Shown: in pieces, positions 1-9,949 of the stretch
How positions within the stretch are numbered: position 1 is the stretch's first letter
Layout of the letters: each line of letters starts with the position of its first letter
Assembly: GCA_001692895.1 (NCBI GenBank)
Contig: KV748281.1
Location: forward strand, 62,001 to 126,000
Length of the DNA stretch: 64,000 nt
Direction: 5' to 3'
DNA from: Cenococcum geophilum 1.58
Taxonomy: Eukaryota > Ascomycota > Dothideomycetes > Gloniales > Gloniaceae
Position numbers and translations under genes: made by a program
Notes under the pieces: generated by a model
What the model saw: only the letters and a program-made list of their open reading frames with translations
Told to the model about the DNA's origin: nothing
Database searches by the model: none

Positions 1-72
1 TGCAAGTTCGGACCACGTTGAACTTTTGGACCACGCCGAGTTTTTTACGGACTACGCCGAGCTGTGAGCCCA
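1..72. repeat. Short tandem repeat with no RIP character
   Basis: Three imperfect copies of a roughly 22-24 base unit built around GGACCACGCCGAG(TTTT) lie at about 9-60. Unlike the following 800 bases, this stretch keeps CpA and TpG dinucleotides, so it was probably not mutated by RIP. It may be the edge of a feature that continues to the left of the window. No coding frame is evident. Confidence 0.45.
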
Positions 73-850
73 GTAGCTATAATTTATTCTTAGCGACCGT
101 ATACATTAAATATGCAGTGTATATGCTAAGTATATGCACATATATAATTATAAGGCAACTATATTAAATGGCCTATTAGTGGAAGTATATACACCTATAA
201 GGAAATATTACGGCGGTAAGTATATAATAAATGCAGTATATATACTAAGTATATGCTTAGCATATACTGCGATATATACTACGGTATTATAAAGTATTAC
301 GATAGTATATGCTATATATTGCTATAGTATATACTTAGCATATGCTAAGTATATATAGATACTATACTATAGCCTACCTTTTTAGAATAATAAGTATATA
401 TATTATATTAGTAGTATATTATAAGGTATATTACTTAGGTATATAGTAGGGAATAAATAAGCCGAGTATAAGTTATAGAAGAGTTAATAGAAGAGGACGA
501 TATAGTAAAGAGTATAGTAATAGCCTTATACGGAGACGAATTAATAAGGAGGGAAGGGCTGTAAGCCTAAGTAAGGGGCTAAAAGATCCCTTATATGCAT
601 ATACTAAGCATATATATAGTATATACTTAGATAGATACTATAGTATAGCCTACCTTATATAAAATATAAAGCTAATACTTTAAAGGGTAGTATAAGTTAA
701 TAGATTATATATGCTAAGTATATACCTAATATATACTAGGTATATATAGCTTATAATCCTTTTAAATACTTTAAATATTATATTAAAAAAGTATTTATAT
801 ATATCCTATATATACTCTATATATGCTTAGTATATTATAAGGTAAGGATA
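73..850. repeat. AT-rich low-complexity tract
   Basis: The tract is dominated by recurring, often palindromic words such as TATACTAAGTATATGC and its variants (for example near 240-280, 320-350, 600-640 and 710-750). There is no usable frame on either strand. I see no gene here. It looks like heavily RIP-mutated repeat sequence or a simple-sequence expansion. Confidence 0.6.
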
Positions 851-1205
851 TAGATAGGAGTCCAATAATAGAATAATAGGGTATATTATATAGACAGAGA
901 CAAATCCTTAAGGGAAAAGGAGGAGTCTGTATGCGAGGTAGGAAGGGTTTTCCCTAGGCATATATAGCGTACGTGCCTTATAGGTAAGTCACCCCTAGGT
1001 TATCCTAGGGTCGCCTATACCTTACGGCTGTATAACTATCTACTTAGGTTTTACCTAATAATACCTCTACCCCCCCCCCCCCCCCCTTTAAAAAGGGTTG
1101 TCCCCAATCCTTTATATACTTAGGCCTTAATAAAACTCTATAAAAAACCCTAGTAAGGAAAAAATTTAAAAAGGAAAGAGCGTTTTAATTTTACGTATAA
1201 AGAGA
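850..1205. repeat. LTR-like block shared with the right edge, with a C17 run
   Basis: From 896 (AGAGACAAATCCTTAAG) this block runs parallel to 63590 onward: both share that 17-base start, a later ACGTGCC word, a poly-C run (1070-1086 here) and an ending similar to AAAAAACC(C)TTARTAAGGAAAAA. This suggests two copies of one LTR or leader. Here it precedes the U5-like tail of element A. It may be the U3/R part of A's 5' LTR, although A's 3' LTR has a different first half. Confidence 0.45.
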
Positions 1206-1332
1206 CAGAATATACTCTTTTCTTCTCTTCTTACAGACTACTTTCCTACTAATTTTTACTAACTGACTATAACCGACCGATAGACTAATAGCACTGTAAC
1301 TTCTTATCTAGAAAGAGACCTTCCCTCCTATA
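1206..1332 (+). repeat. 5' LTR tail (U5-like) of gypsy element A
   Basis: These 127 bases align end to end with 15510-15636, from CAGAATATACTC to CCTTCCCTCCTATA. Almost all differences that I see are C/T or G/A transitions. The terminal TA is probably CA changed by RIP. A TGGCATTCC word starts about 7 bases downstream (1340) and could be the primer-binding site. The upstream half does not match the other LTR, so the 5' LTR is recombinant or belongs to a subfamily. Confidence 0.6.
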
Positions 1333-1949
1333 TACTTTATGGCATTCCATATAGGGACAATAGCAAGCTCTTTAGATTAGAAGTCCAGTGCTATATATAT
1401 AGGAGACGTATAGGAACGTGCTGCAGCCACAGAAGGACTAAAAACTGTTAAGTCACTATTACCGAAAGCCATTAAGTTACTAATAGGTACGGAAATTAAG
1501 CATAGAACTATTAGCGACGTACGCATAGGCATTACCATTATTAAGATAAGTTAATAACACTTTTAGAGATTGTTATCTAAGACCTATAGTAGACGGAATA
1601 AATAACTAGGAGTAGGAATATAAGTATAGGGTACAGCAAGACAGAGGATAAAAGAAAGGGTTAGGATATATTAGGACTAGCAGAAAGAAGTCTTTAATTT
1701 TTTATTTACTATATTTGCAACGGTCTATATAATTCTTCTAGCATTTATATAAGCCTCCCTTAAATTTATAAGAGTAATAGCGACAGGACTAATAAAGGGA
1801 ATACTAGGGATGCTAGGCCTATTCTATAATAACGGCGGAGAAAGAAGTAGGCAGCCTATTAACCTATAAAGTTTTCCTAACCTAAAGGATGCAGTACTAG
1901 ACCTAACTCCTATAATATCTAGAACCGATAACCTTTAGTAAAGAGAGGA

Positions 1950-3300
1950 TAAGAACTAGGAGGTTAACTTACTTATCCTAAAAGAAACTACTAGTCTGTT
2001 GCCTCGTGATAAACTACTAATAGAATAAGATAAGGTATATATTATAGCCCAGCCTATACTAGCTCTAGGGACTTTAGGGACTCCTTACTTTACGGGATAA
2101 AATATATTATAATTTATTAAATAGTATAAGCGACTGTGTATTTAATACCGTGTTATAAACAATAAGAAGCATTAAGGACTTTTAGAATATTGCGACTATT
2201 AAATAAGGACCTAAATCCGAAGTCTGCCTAAGTTTATTATTAGTAGATAGATGGAACTTATAGGAAAGCTTTAGACAGATTACTAAGGAAGTAACTACTT
2301 TTAACAAGTTAAGACGGTAAAATTCTTAAAAGTGTATATACTATAGTACAGGAATAACCCACCTAGTAGTATACGCAAGTACTACAGACAATTTATACTA
2401 ATTTCCTAGAAGGTTACTAAAGCTAGTAATTTAAAAAACCGTAAATAAGGATACTGGTTTATAAAAGGACTCCTATTTAAATATTAAAGATATACTATAA
2501 CTAAGACAGGAGCTAACCCGGATAGATAAGAGTCTTTTAACTTCTACCTACTAAGGAGGGCTGTAGAAGATAGGCTTAATTTTATAAGGGCGCAGACCGC
2601 TTATTAATAATAAACCCTAAGGAGTAAGGTCTCCGTTAGCTAGTTAGACAATTTCGCGAGTAGTAGCCGGCTATATTAAACTAAAGAGATGCTACTTTTC
2701 GGCCGCCTGTAGTCTCTTAGCTAAATAAGTTAGTAAATACCCGTTAAATAACCTAAGAGATAAACCCTAAGCTAGAGAACCTTACTAGTTAACTCCAGAA
2801 GCTTAATCTTAGGATAGTTAAATTAGTAGGCGTTATATCTTTAATACTATTCCTTAATAGGATTTGCTAAGACCTAATATAGTATATACAACTCCTAAAT
2901 AAGGCGTTAGTGCGTTAAGAATAAGTAGGTCCGCAACTAGTAATAAATAATAACGGACTGCTGCTATCCTATAAGGGGGCGCTATAAGAGCAATATAAAC
3001 TAGGCCTAGGAAGGTATAAAGGACTAGGAAACCCTAGTGTATACTAGGCATAAGCTAAGACGTATTATAGATATGGAGGCTCTTATTATTTTATTAACTA
3101 ATACCTAAAACTATAAGAACTAGTTAGCTAGGGGTTCCTATATATAAATAAGAGTAACCAAATCTGCACTAGAACACGTCAGCGCCTAGGAAATCCACTC
3201 CTATATTTACCAAGCAATAATTAAATTTAGTTCCTTAAAGACTAGCTAAGGTAAAATATAAATATCGATCCTAATATAACGGCAATAGGCATCTAACTAA
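1950..3300 (+). pseudogene. gag remnant of gypsy A
   Basis: Around 2085-2260 a broken plus-strand frame reads like the conserved Gag core of fungal gypsy elements: PYFTG, then a stop where Gln or Trp is expected, then an FIK-x-YKRLC motif. Stops occur every 10-20 codons, nearly all TAG or TAA. The frame becomes hard to follow after about 2700. I could not place a zinc knuckle with confidence. The product would have been the nucleocapsid and capsid polyprotein of the virus-like particle. Identification rests on the RIP-corrected motif and its position upstream of protease and RT. Confidence 0.5.
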
Positions 3301-4161
3301 ATACGTCTTTAGTAGAGCTTGTAAAAAGCAATGGCGCTAAAAGTAAAGAAGAGCTTGGCAAGTCCTAGAAAGATATATACTAAGTAGAATCGGTATACGT
3401 TAATTTAGTAGGAGCAGCAACCTAGTCATAGCCTATAACACGGTTATACGATCTTAGGAAGCTAAGAGGAGATATAAAGGTAATAAAATTACCTCTAAAA
3501 CTAACTGGTTTGTAACCGGCAATAGTTTAAAATATATAGCTAGGAGAACATATTTAAATCGCACCATGACTATAGTGGTAGGCTCCCTAATTACTAGTAA
3601 ATAATAAGAAGACTAATGAAATAGACTATACTAAATAGCTAAGAAGAAAAGTAGAGTAAGGAATGGAAGCAACCGTAACCGCTAAAGCACTACGACTAAA
3701 GCCGGTTAGGATAATGGATATACTAAAAAGGAACATCCTAAGCCTAACTATAATGGCAGATAAGATCTTATCAAAAACTATTAAAGTTACTATTAGTAAC
3801 TGCCTTATATATATACCTAAAGTCGTAAGGTTATTCTTTAAGCCTCTCTTACTACCTTTTATAGAGCCTTACCAATAAAAGCAAGAGGGCGTTAAGGCAT
3901 CTATATTATTGGCGTACCTAACGTTTTATACTAATTAAGCTAGCCTAATAACTATAAAGGTAGACTAGATTAAGCGGGAAGCAGGATTTACCCAGTTTTA
4001 ATAATAATGTCTAAAGGTAGAAGCATAGATAGGAGATAAAAGGGTTAAGTACTTAATTAACTCTAGAGCGGAGCTTAACCTTATTAAGGAAAGTGTGGCT
4101 CTATAATATAGCTTACTAATATTAAATCTACCCCTATAGTTATAGGGCGTATATCTAATAT
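3301..4161 (+). pseudogene. gypsy A linker and N-terminal half of protease
   Basis: A 71-codon open stretch at 3663-3878 lies in the frame expected between Gag and protease. It contains an ADKILSKTIKVTISNC segment resembling the linker of fungal gypsy polyproteins. Near 4050-4090 the sequence reads INSRAELNLIKESVAL, a retropepsin-like active site in which DSG has become NSR. The catalytic Asp is therefore lost through GAT/GAC to AAC, a RIP-type change. The frame is cut at 4161 by the copia derivative and resumes at 5915 after the duplicated AATAT. Confidence 0.55.
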
Positions 4162-4324
4162 TGTCAGATAACTCATATAGAGCTATTCATTGATGAAATG
4201 GGTTGATTGATTGATTTTGATTGACCTGGGGCCCCTAGGGCTCTATGGAGAGATTGACGATGCACGACCCCATGCACGTGACTCGTGCACGTCCTACGCC
4301 ACCGAGAATACAGATTATCTGACA
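4162..4324 (-). repeat. 3' LTR of the short copia derivative
   Basis: This 163-bp LTR has 10-bp inverted ends TGTCAGATAA/TTATCTGACA. Compared with the partner at 5752-5914 there are about eight differences, all transitions, and in each the other copy carries the A or T form. The bases just inside it (ACCCCCTTAGC, minus strand GCTAAGGGGGT) form the polypurine tract that primes plus-strand DNA. Confidence 0.85.
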
Positions 4325-4399
4325 CACCCCCTTAGCTTTGACCTGGTCGAGGACGAAGCTAACCACCTTCTCGTGTCCGTTAATGCGTCAATTAAGCTG

Positions 4400-5450
4400 T
4401 AATCTCATCTAAATCCTTCCGTCTTGTCCTATCCTTATCATGCTCTACCTTTATAAGCACCCTTTTCATACGTGTACCTACGGCTTTGAATCCCTTAGGC
4501 CTTTTGCACTTAACCAGATACCAACAGTTAGGAAGGGTATATCCCCTTATATCGCATACTAGGCATTTTTGGGTACTTCGACCTTTTGGAAGACGTCTCT
4601 TCAGTTAAATTTGTACCTGCCCTTTTTCGGCTGCGAGATAAGCTATTCCCTCTTCCCTTTTGGACTTTAGTAGCAATAGAGATATCCTCTTCGGACTCTC
4701 CTACGAAGTCTGCGTTGAATGTACTCCCTCTGGTAGTTGAGGATGGTACGACTTTTAAGAGGTTTGCAAATGCTTCCCGCAGCTCCATTACTACTTTACG
4801 GTATTCTAATGAATAAGCCTTTTTAGTATTATCTGCCTGTTTCGTATACAGAATAAAATATGTTTCGCTTATAGGTCATATTGCATTTATAAGGTCCATA
4901 AGCCAGATCCCATTAGTTATCTGTAGAAGCTTATACTTCTTTACCATCTTTATTGCATGTTCCCATCGATTAAGCCACTAGGTAATTTTTGTCTCCCTAA
5001 TTCCCTTTAGCGATTCTGTGTATTATAGCTGTACCTTCCTTATTATAAAGGTCTTTAATGGCTTAGTGTCTTCTTTTAACCGAATTAGCTATTCCTTAAC
5101 TATAAGGGAAGGGTTAAGCAGTAGCTTCTTCTAAATTAATACTATGGACGTGATCTAGGTGCGGATCTGTTAAAGATAATCTTCCTGTCTTAGGAAATAC
5201 TTTATATCCTGGTTGTAGTATCGTTTACTATTCTCGTACGCCCTCTATTGATTCGTCGAGAGCTATGCATATAAGGTTGCATTCTCGTTAAAATCTATAA
5301 CTTCTGGATAGGCTGGTTCTTGTAGTAGACCTCATTAAGGTACTATATTATCTGGGTCAACGTAGGCCCAAATTCGTTTATCTATAAGGGCTTGTAGTTG
5401 CCAGATCCATTACTTCCAGTCTTTTAGCTTATTGAGGATAATTATAGTAG
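4400..5450 (-). pseudogene. copia gag remnant with mutated zinc knuckle
   Basis: The minus strand near 4520-4580 encodes CLVCDIRGYTLPNC, a CX2CX4HX4C nucleocapsid knuckle whose His codon CAT has become TAT. It is followed by WYLVKCKRPKGFK, which closely parallels element H near 53080-53180. Upstream, 4528-4788 is open for 86 codons in the neighbouring frame; a one-base shift separates it from the knuckle frame around 4566-4572. Gag would package the element RNA. As the only coding content of this element, it may have been kept for trans-packaging. Many stops occur further upstream (4850-5450). Confidence 0.65.
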
Positions 5451-5738
5451 ACAAACTCGACGTCGGTGGAGTCATTTGACTAATAGGCAAATGGGAATTG
5501 TAATGGAATTCGTCGTTAGGATCGTCCTTGTCGTTAGGATCGTCCTATAACAATTAAGGTAGAATCTCGTGGAATCTCGTGGAATCTAGTGTAATCTTGT
5601 ATCAGAATCGTCCTATGACAATTAAGGTAGGATTTCGATCAGGGTCGTCTTATGACGATAAGGTGTTAGAGTCTAACGATGAGGTAGAATTTCTTTAAAT
5701 AATTAAGTAATAGCTGAATAGCTTCTTATGTCGGCGGA

Positions 5739-5751
5739 CCGGGCTTATAGC
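5739..5751 (-). promoter_or_regulatory. Primer-binding site, half-tRNA-Met type
   Basis: Directly inside the right LTR the plus strand reads CCGGGCTTATAGC; the full element has CCGGGCTTATAAC at 54331-54343. Allowing one RIP change (CAT to TAT) this is CCGGGCTCATAAC, the 5' anticodon stem plus a loop with a CAU anticodon. That is the 3' end of a 5'-half tRNA-Met fragment, the kind of primer known for Drosophila copia. The match is about 13 bases. The assignment is inferred. Confidence 0.5.
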
Positions 5752-5914
5752 TGTCAGATAACTTATATAGAGCTATTTATTAATGAAATGGGTTAATTGA
5801 TTGATTTTAATTAACCTGGGGCCCCTAGGGCTCTATGGAGAGATTGACGATACACGACCCCATGCACGTGACTCGTACACGTCCTACGCCACCGAGAATA
5901 CAGATTATCTGACA
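5752..5914 (-). repeat. 5' LTR of the short copia derivative
   Basis: This is the partner of 4162-4324, with the same length and ends and followed by the AATAT duplication. All observed differences from the partner are G-to-A or C-to-T, so RIP mutated this copy and largely spared the other. Confidence 0.85.
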
Positions 5915-6392
5915 AATATCTACAAATAGGACTTAGTCTAAGTTTATTAGATTGGTATATACAGCCTATATAGTTATAGAGGACGTCTTAATATCCACAA
6001 CTTTTATTACTATAGGAGAAATGTTACACAAGGTAATACTTAGTAAGGGCTAGACTAATAACGCAGCAAATTGCAACAGGCTAGGTATCTTATATTATTT
6101 AATTAAAAGATAGCGAAGTTAAAATAAGGTTCTTAACATCCTATAAGGACGCAATATTCCTTAAACTAAATAAAAAAATTAGTATAGGCAGTAGTTTAGA
6201 AAACGTATAACTAGTATAACCGCTAGGATCGTATTTAGGGTTACTTATAACCCGGCGTATTAGAATAAAAAGGATGCTAAGGACGGAGAGAAGGGAAATA
6301 AGGTGCGACTTTAACAAGGACGTTTACCATTTTAGATATCTACTAAATAGGGCTATTAACGGGAAGAAGAGCATAATGCTAAATAGAGAGAT
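5915..6392 (+). pseudogene. gypsy A protease, C-terminal half, and downstream linker
   Basis: After the copia insertion the protease frame resumes: broken frames around 5960-6080 read like IVIEDVLIST-TFITIGEMLHKVIL and then a GWTNNAANC-like segment, as in the C-terminal part of fungal gypsy proteases. A further open piece at 6274-6489 (DFNKDVYHFRYLLNRAINGKK) continues toward the next insertion. The reading is broken by several TAA/TAG codons. The assignment depends on continuity with 4030-4161. Confidence 0.5.
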
Positions 6393-6494
6393 GTCAAGAA
6401 AAAATTTACCAGCATTTTTGCAGCATTTGGCAGCATTTGGCGGCCAAATACGCATTCCGCGCACTATAACGTGTAGCGTATGGTATTGACTAAG

Positions 6495-6674
6495 GTGCGG
6501 CATACTGCTGCATTTAACAATATAGTGCGGCATACTGCTGCATTTAATAATCTAGTGCGGTATACTGCTGTATTTAACAATGCAGTGCGGTATACTACTA
6601 TATTTAACAATACAGTGCGGCATACTGCTGTATTTAACAATGTAGTGCGGTATACTGATATATTCAATAATATA
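6495..6674. repeat. 30-bp tandem array, six copies
   Basis: The unit is GTGCGGCATACTGCTGCATT followed by TAACAATATA. Copies differ mainly by C/T and G/A changes. Because 30 is divisible by three and the unit lacks stops in some frames, it creates spurious open frames on both strands that read as 10-residue repeats. I do not regard them as genes. Confidence 0.85.
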
Positions 6675-6713
6675 GTGCAGCTAATTACGCATTTTATACT
6701 TAATGCGCAATTA

Positions 6714-6832
6714 ATATATAATGCCCTCCTCGCGCATTCTATATATAATGCCCTTTTCGCGCATTCTATATATAATGCCCTTTTCGCGCATTCTATACAT
6801 AATGCCCTTTTCGCGCATTTTATATATCTTGC
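6714..6832. repeat. 27-bp tandem array, about four copies
   Basis: The unit is GCCCTTTTCGCGCATTCTAT followed by ATATAAT, repeated with few changes. It gives an artefactual nonapeptide (NALFAHSIY) in one plus-strand frame. It lies next to the 30-bp array within the same element. Confidence 0.8.
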
Positions 6833-6934
6833 TCTTCCTACACACTTAATAGTATTTGCTTAGTCTATACAGTTGGTGCAAAATAAATTATATTATTTTA
6901 GATAATTTAATATAATATAGCGACGGTTCTCTTT

Positions 6935-7225
6935 TACCTGCCTACCTACCGACCTACCTGCCTACCTGCCTACCTGCCTACCTGCCTGCCTATATACCTA
7001 CCTACCTACCTACCTACCTACCTACCTACCTGCCTGCCTGCCTACGTATCTACCTATCTACCTACCTACCTGCGTACCTACCTGCCTGCCTGCCTGCCTG
7101 CCTACCTATCTACCTACCTACCTACCTACCTACCTACCCGTCCGCCTATCTGTCTGTCTATCTATTTGTCTATCTATCTATACCTACCCGTCTATACCTA
7201 CCTATCTGTGCCTACCTGTCTATAT
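6935..7225. repeat. (TACC/TGCC)n microsatellite
   Basis: About 290 bases of CCTA, CCTG and CTAT tetranucleotides, purest between 6940 and 7140. The reverse complement recurs at about 43255-43410 in the second copy of the element, next to the same flanking AATTAAATTAAGGTGATATA-type sequence. Confidence 0.85.
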
Positions 7226-7261
7226 CACCTTAATTCGATCGATCGATTAAATTATTTATCG

Positions 7262-7735
7262 TGTTCGCTGGCTGGTTGTTTAAACGGTTGTTATATGGCT
7301 CTGGCGACGGTTATATAGCAATAACGACGGTTTTCTGGCTCTGACGGTCGTCTAGCTCTGGCGACGGTCATCTGGCTCTAGCGACGGTCGTCTAGCTCTA
7401 ACGACGATCGTCTAGCTCTGACGGTCGTCTAGCTCTAGCGACGGTTATCTGGCTCCAACGACGGTCGTCCAGCTCTGACAACGGTCGTCTAGCTCTGACG
7501 ACGGTTGTCTGGCTCTGACGACGGTCGTCCAGCTCTGGCGACGGTCATCTGGCTCCGGCGATGGTTGTCTGGCTCCGGCGACGGTTGTCTAGCTCTGACG
7601 GTTGTCTAGCTCTAGCGACGGTCATCTAACTCTAGTAACGGTCGTCTAGCTCTAATGATGGTCGTCTAGCTCTGGCGACAGTTGTCTAGCTCCGGCGATG
7701 GTTGTCTAGCTCCAGTAACAGTTGTCTGCTAGCTG
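7262..7735. repeat. 20-bp minisatellite (CGACGGTCGTCTAGCTCTGG)n
   Basis: More than 20 copies of a 20-bp unit are present, with occasional 17-bp short units. Variation is mostly transitional (GTC/GTT, TCTAG/TCTGG). The same unit in reverse complement occurs at 39290-39573 and 43046-43200, where it is split by the Tc1/mariner insertion. Confidence 0.85.
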
Positions 7736-7739
7736 TTGT

Positions 7740-7867
7740 TCTGGTGTCTTCCTAGGTAGGAAGGATATAAGGAAGGGTAAAAAATGAGGTGGCTACCTAG
7801 GTATATATAGGGGGTATACTTAGCAGAGGCATGTATAGAGGCTATTAGAAATATAGCGGGGACCCGA
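7740..7867. other. Unique spacer between arrays
   Basis: The spacer runs from GGTGTCTTCCTAGGTAGGAA to the start of the 12-bp array and contains no gene. It matches the reverse complement of about 39155-39285, which shows that the two tandem-repeat elements share more than their satellites. Confidence 0.6.
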
Positions 7868-8245
7868 TGCGGAGCTTCGTATAGAGCCTCCGTACGCAGA
7901 GCTTTATATAGAACTTCGTGCAGAGCTTCGTATAGAACTTCGTGCAGAGCTTTATATAAAACTTCGTGTAGAGCTTTATATAGAACTTCGTGTAGAGCTT
8001 TATATAAAACTTCGTGCAGAGCTTTATACAAAGCTTTGTATAAAACTTTATATAGAGCTTTATATAGAACTTTGTGTAGAGCTTTATACAGAGCTTTATA
8101 TAGAACTTTATACTAAGCTTCGTGTAGAACTTTGTATAAAGCTTTATGTAGAACTTTATATAGAGCTTTATATAGAGCTTTATACAGAGCTTTGTATAGA
8201 ACTTCGTATAGAACTTTATATAGAACTTTATACGGAGCCTTTATA
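7868..8245. repeat. 12/24-bp tandem array
   Basis: Alternating 12-bp half-units (AGCTTTATATAG and AACTTCGTGCAG types) repeat for about 370 bases. The period gives an eight-residue artefactual peptide repeat on the minus strand (EVLYKALH). There is no start context, domain or non-repeat flank to support a protein. Confidence 0.8.
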
Positions 8246-8246
8246 T

Positions 8247-8576
8247 TAAGAAAAAATTTACTAGCATCTAATTTTACTTTTCTACCATTTTAGCATTTTC
8301 TAGCATTTAGCAGCTAAATGCTAATACTTAATTATAAATGCGGCATTTAGCGGCTAAATGCTAGTACTTAGTAATAAATACTGCACTTAGCTGCTAAATA
8401 CAGCATTTAGCAGCTAAATGCTAATACTTAATTATAAATGCGGCATTTGGCGCTAAATGCTAGTACTTAGTAATAAATGCCGCATTTAGCTGCTAAATGC
8501 TAGAAAATGCTAGAAATGCTAGAAAATGCTAAAATGGCAGAAAAGTAAAATCAGATGCTGGTAAATTTTTTCCTGA
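8247..8576. repeat. Inverted repeat with CTAAATGC core motifs
   Basis: AAATTTACTAGCATCTAATT at the left is complementary to the right end (AATCAGATGCTGGTAAATTT). The middle contains six or more palindromic GCATTTAGC-GCTAAATGC cores. The whole can fold into a long hairpin. It forms the right end of the tandem-repeat element. Confidence 0.65.
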
Positions 8577-8577
8577 C

Positions 8578-9700
8578 GGAGCTCAACAGTAAAACGTCAA
8601 AGGAAGTCCTAAAAAAGCACTTAGAAGGAAGGCAGAAGCCAGTATTTAAAGCGAAGGCTAAATTCCTTATATATCGAATGTTAAAGATAATAGATCTATT
8701 TATAATATAAATAGAAGGCTATAGAAGTAAGGCCCGATAGAACGCTATAAGTATAGTAACTGCGTATAAATAAAAAGCAGAGAAAGTCCGCCTAGTTAAT
8801 TTATTAGCACTAGATAGAACGGTTATAGAAGGAATAATAGAGTGGCAAGAAGTGGTATTACGTCGGCAAAAGGCGTTTATTTAAGGGTTGCCCCTTAGTC
8901 TATATAATTATTTCCTTAAGCCGTGGTATACTAAGCTGGCCTATAGTATATAGCTAAAGCTAGAATAATTAGAGTATATAATTATAGGGGACCTCTAGCC
9001 AAGAGAACGAAAAATCTTTAAGGCCATGTTATTTAATTAAAAAGAGGCTCTAGTATAGGAGTTCTCTAAAATAGGTTCTATTAGCAAGGACGTAACTCCA
9101 CTATTAAAGATTAAGACTATACTATATAAAGTATAGTAAGTGCTAAACTTCCCTATATCAAGGGCTCTATAAGGGGAAGTAATAAATATATTATAAGAAC
9201 AACTAGCTTAAGGGACTCTAGAATATTATAAAAGCCTATATAGGAATCTATAGTTTCTTATAAGCAAAAAGGAACATAAGAAATACTAGCTAATTAACGC
9301 GGCGATAAATATTAACCGAGTGACTATTAGGGACGCAAATTTACTATATACTAATAAGTTTTCTAAGGAGTTTACAGGGTGTAAGGTTATATCTTTAGTA
9401 GACTTCTTCTCTAGGTATAACTAATTAGAGCTAAATATAGAAAGTAGAAACCTAACGGCCTTTATAATACCTCTGGGACTTTTATAATAAATAATAGTAC
9501 CTATAAAAGGAACGAATTCGGTAGCCCAGTTTATAAGGATAATTACTAAAATTCTAGAGCAATATATCCTACACTATACCTTACCGTTTCTAGATAATAT
9601 TATAGTAAAAGGACTATAGATAATGTATAATAGAGAAGAGAGCCTTTTAGGCGTGCGTAGATATATTCTGGAACACATTATATAGCTAGATAGAGTACTT
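8578..9700 (+). pseudogene. gypsy A reverse transcriptase (degraded)
   Basis: A frame near 9270-9600 reads as a fungal gypsy RT with few gaps: NAAININRVTIRDANL, then SLVDFFSRYN, FIIPLGLL, GTNSVAQFIRIITKILEQ and LPFLDNIIVKG. The catalytic FLDD box (9587-9598) has become FLDN, with the second Asp codon changed to AAT, so the enzyme would be dead even without the stops. The 500 bases before it are a more decayed N-terminal part. The product would have copied element RNA in the cytoplasmic particle. The order relative to RNase H and integrase is that of Ty3/gypsy. Confidence 0.75.
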
Positions 9701-9949
9701 GCAGATTTAGAATAAGCTAGGTATATAATCTTAGGCGTAAAGTCTTATTTCTATAATAACAAAATTATAGTGGTTAGTTACCGCTATAATAGAAAGGGGC
9801 GATATCTGAAAGAGTTAAAAGTCGCAAAGATTATTTACTAGAGAGACTGCGAAGACATTACGTCTGCCTAAGCATTCCTAGGAGTTGTCGTATATTACTA
9901 AATATAGGTAAAAGACTTCGCAATAAAGGCAGAGCTAATCTTCTAACTA

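Larger units (their letters stand above)
4162..5914 (-). mobile_element. Gag-only Ty1/copia derivative (non-autonomous), with TSD
   Basis: Two 163-bp LTRs (4162-4324 and 5752-5914) begin TGTCAGATAA and end TTATCTGACA. AATAT flanks both sides (4157-4161 and 5915-5919), a 5-bp target duplication. The internal 1.4 kb matches only the leader and gag of the full element H (48966-54528): zinc knuckle near 4520-4580, gag upstream and the leader repeat at 5505-5660. Everything from protease to RNase H is missing. It lies on the minus strand, with a primer site next to the right LTR and a polypurine tract next to the left LTR. It needs another copia for reverse transcriptase and integrase. It is less RIP-mutated than its surroundings. 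Confidence 0.85.
6393..8577. mobile_element. TIR-bounded element composed of tandem repeats
   Basis: The ends are inverted repeats: GTCAAGAAAAAATTTACCAGC at 6393 and the reverse complement of GTCAGGAAAAAATTTACCAGC ending at 8577. Between them lie five different tandem arrays and a terminal hairpin, with no transposase. It sits within the polyprotein frame of gypsy A. No convincing target duplication is seen. A second, inverted copy of its central part (6930-7870) is present at 39150-43420. It behaves like a non-autonomous DNA transposon whose body expanded into satellites. The superfamily is unknown. Confidence 0.55.

Noticed and set aside
4211-4402. 63-codon plus-strand frame across an LTR
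   Set aside because: Spans the LTR and polypurine junction of the short copia; antisense.
6464-6863. Open frames on both strands with 10-residue repeats
   Set aside because: They arise from the 30-bp and 27-bp arrays, whose lengths are multiples of three. They have no non-repeat domain.
7262-7735. Possible CRISPR-like array
   Set aside because: Units are contiguous with no unique spacers and the sequence is eukaryotic; it is a minisatellite.
7729-8031. 100-codon minus-strand frame with EVLYKALH repeats
   Set aside because: Product of the 12/24-bp array. Not a credible protein.
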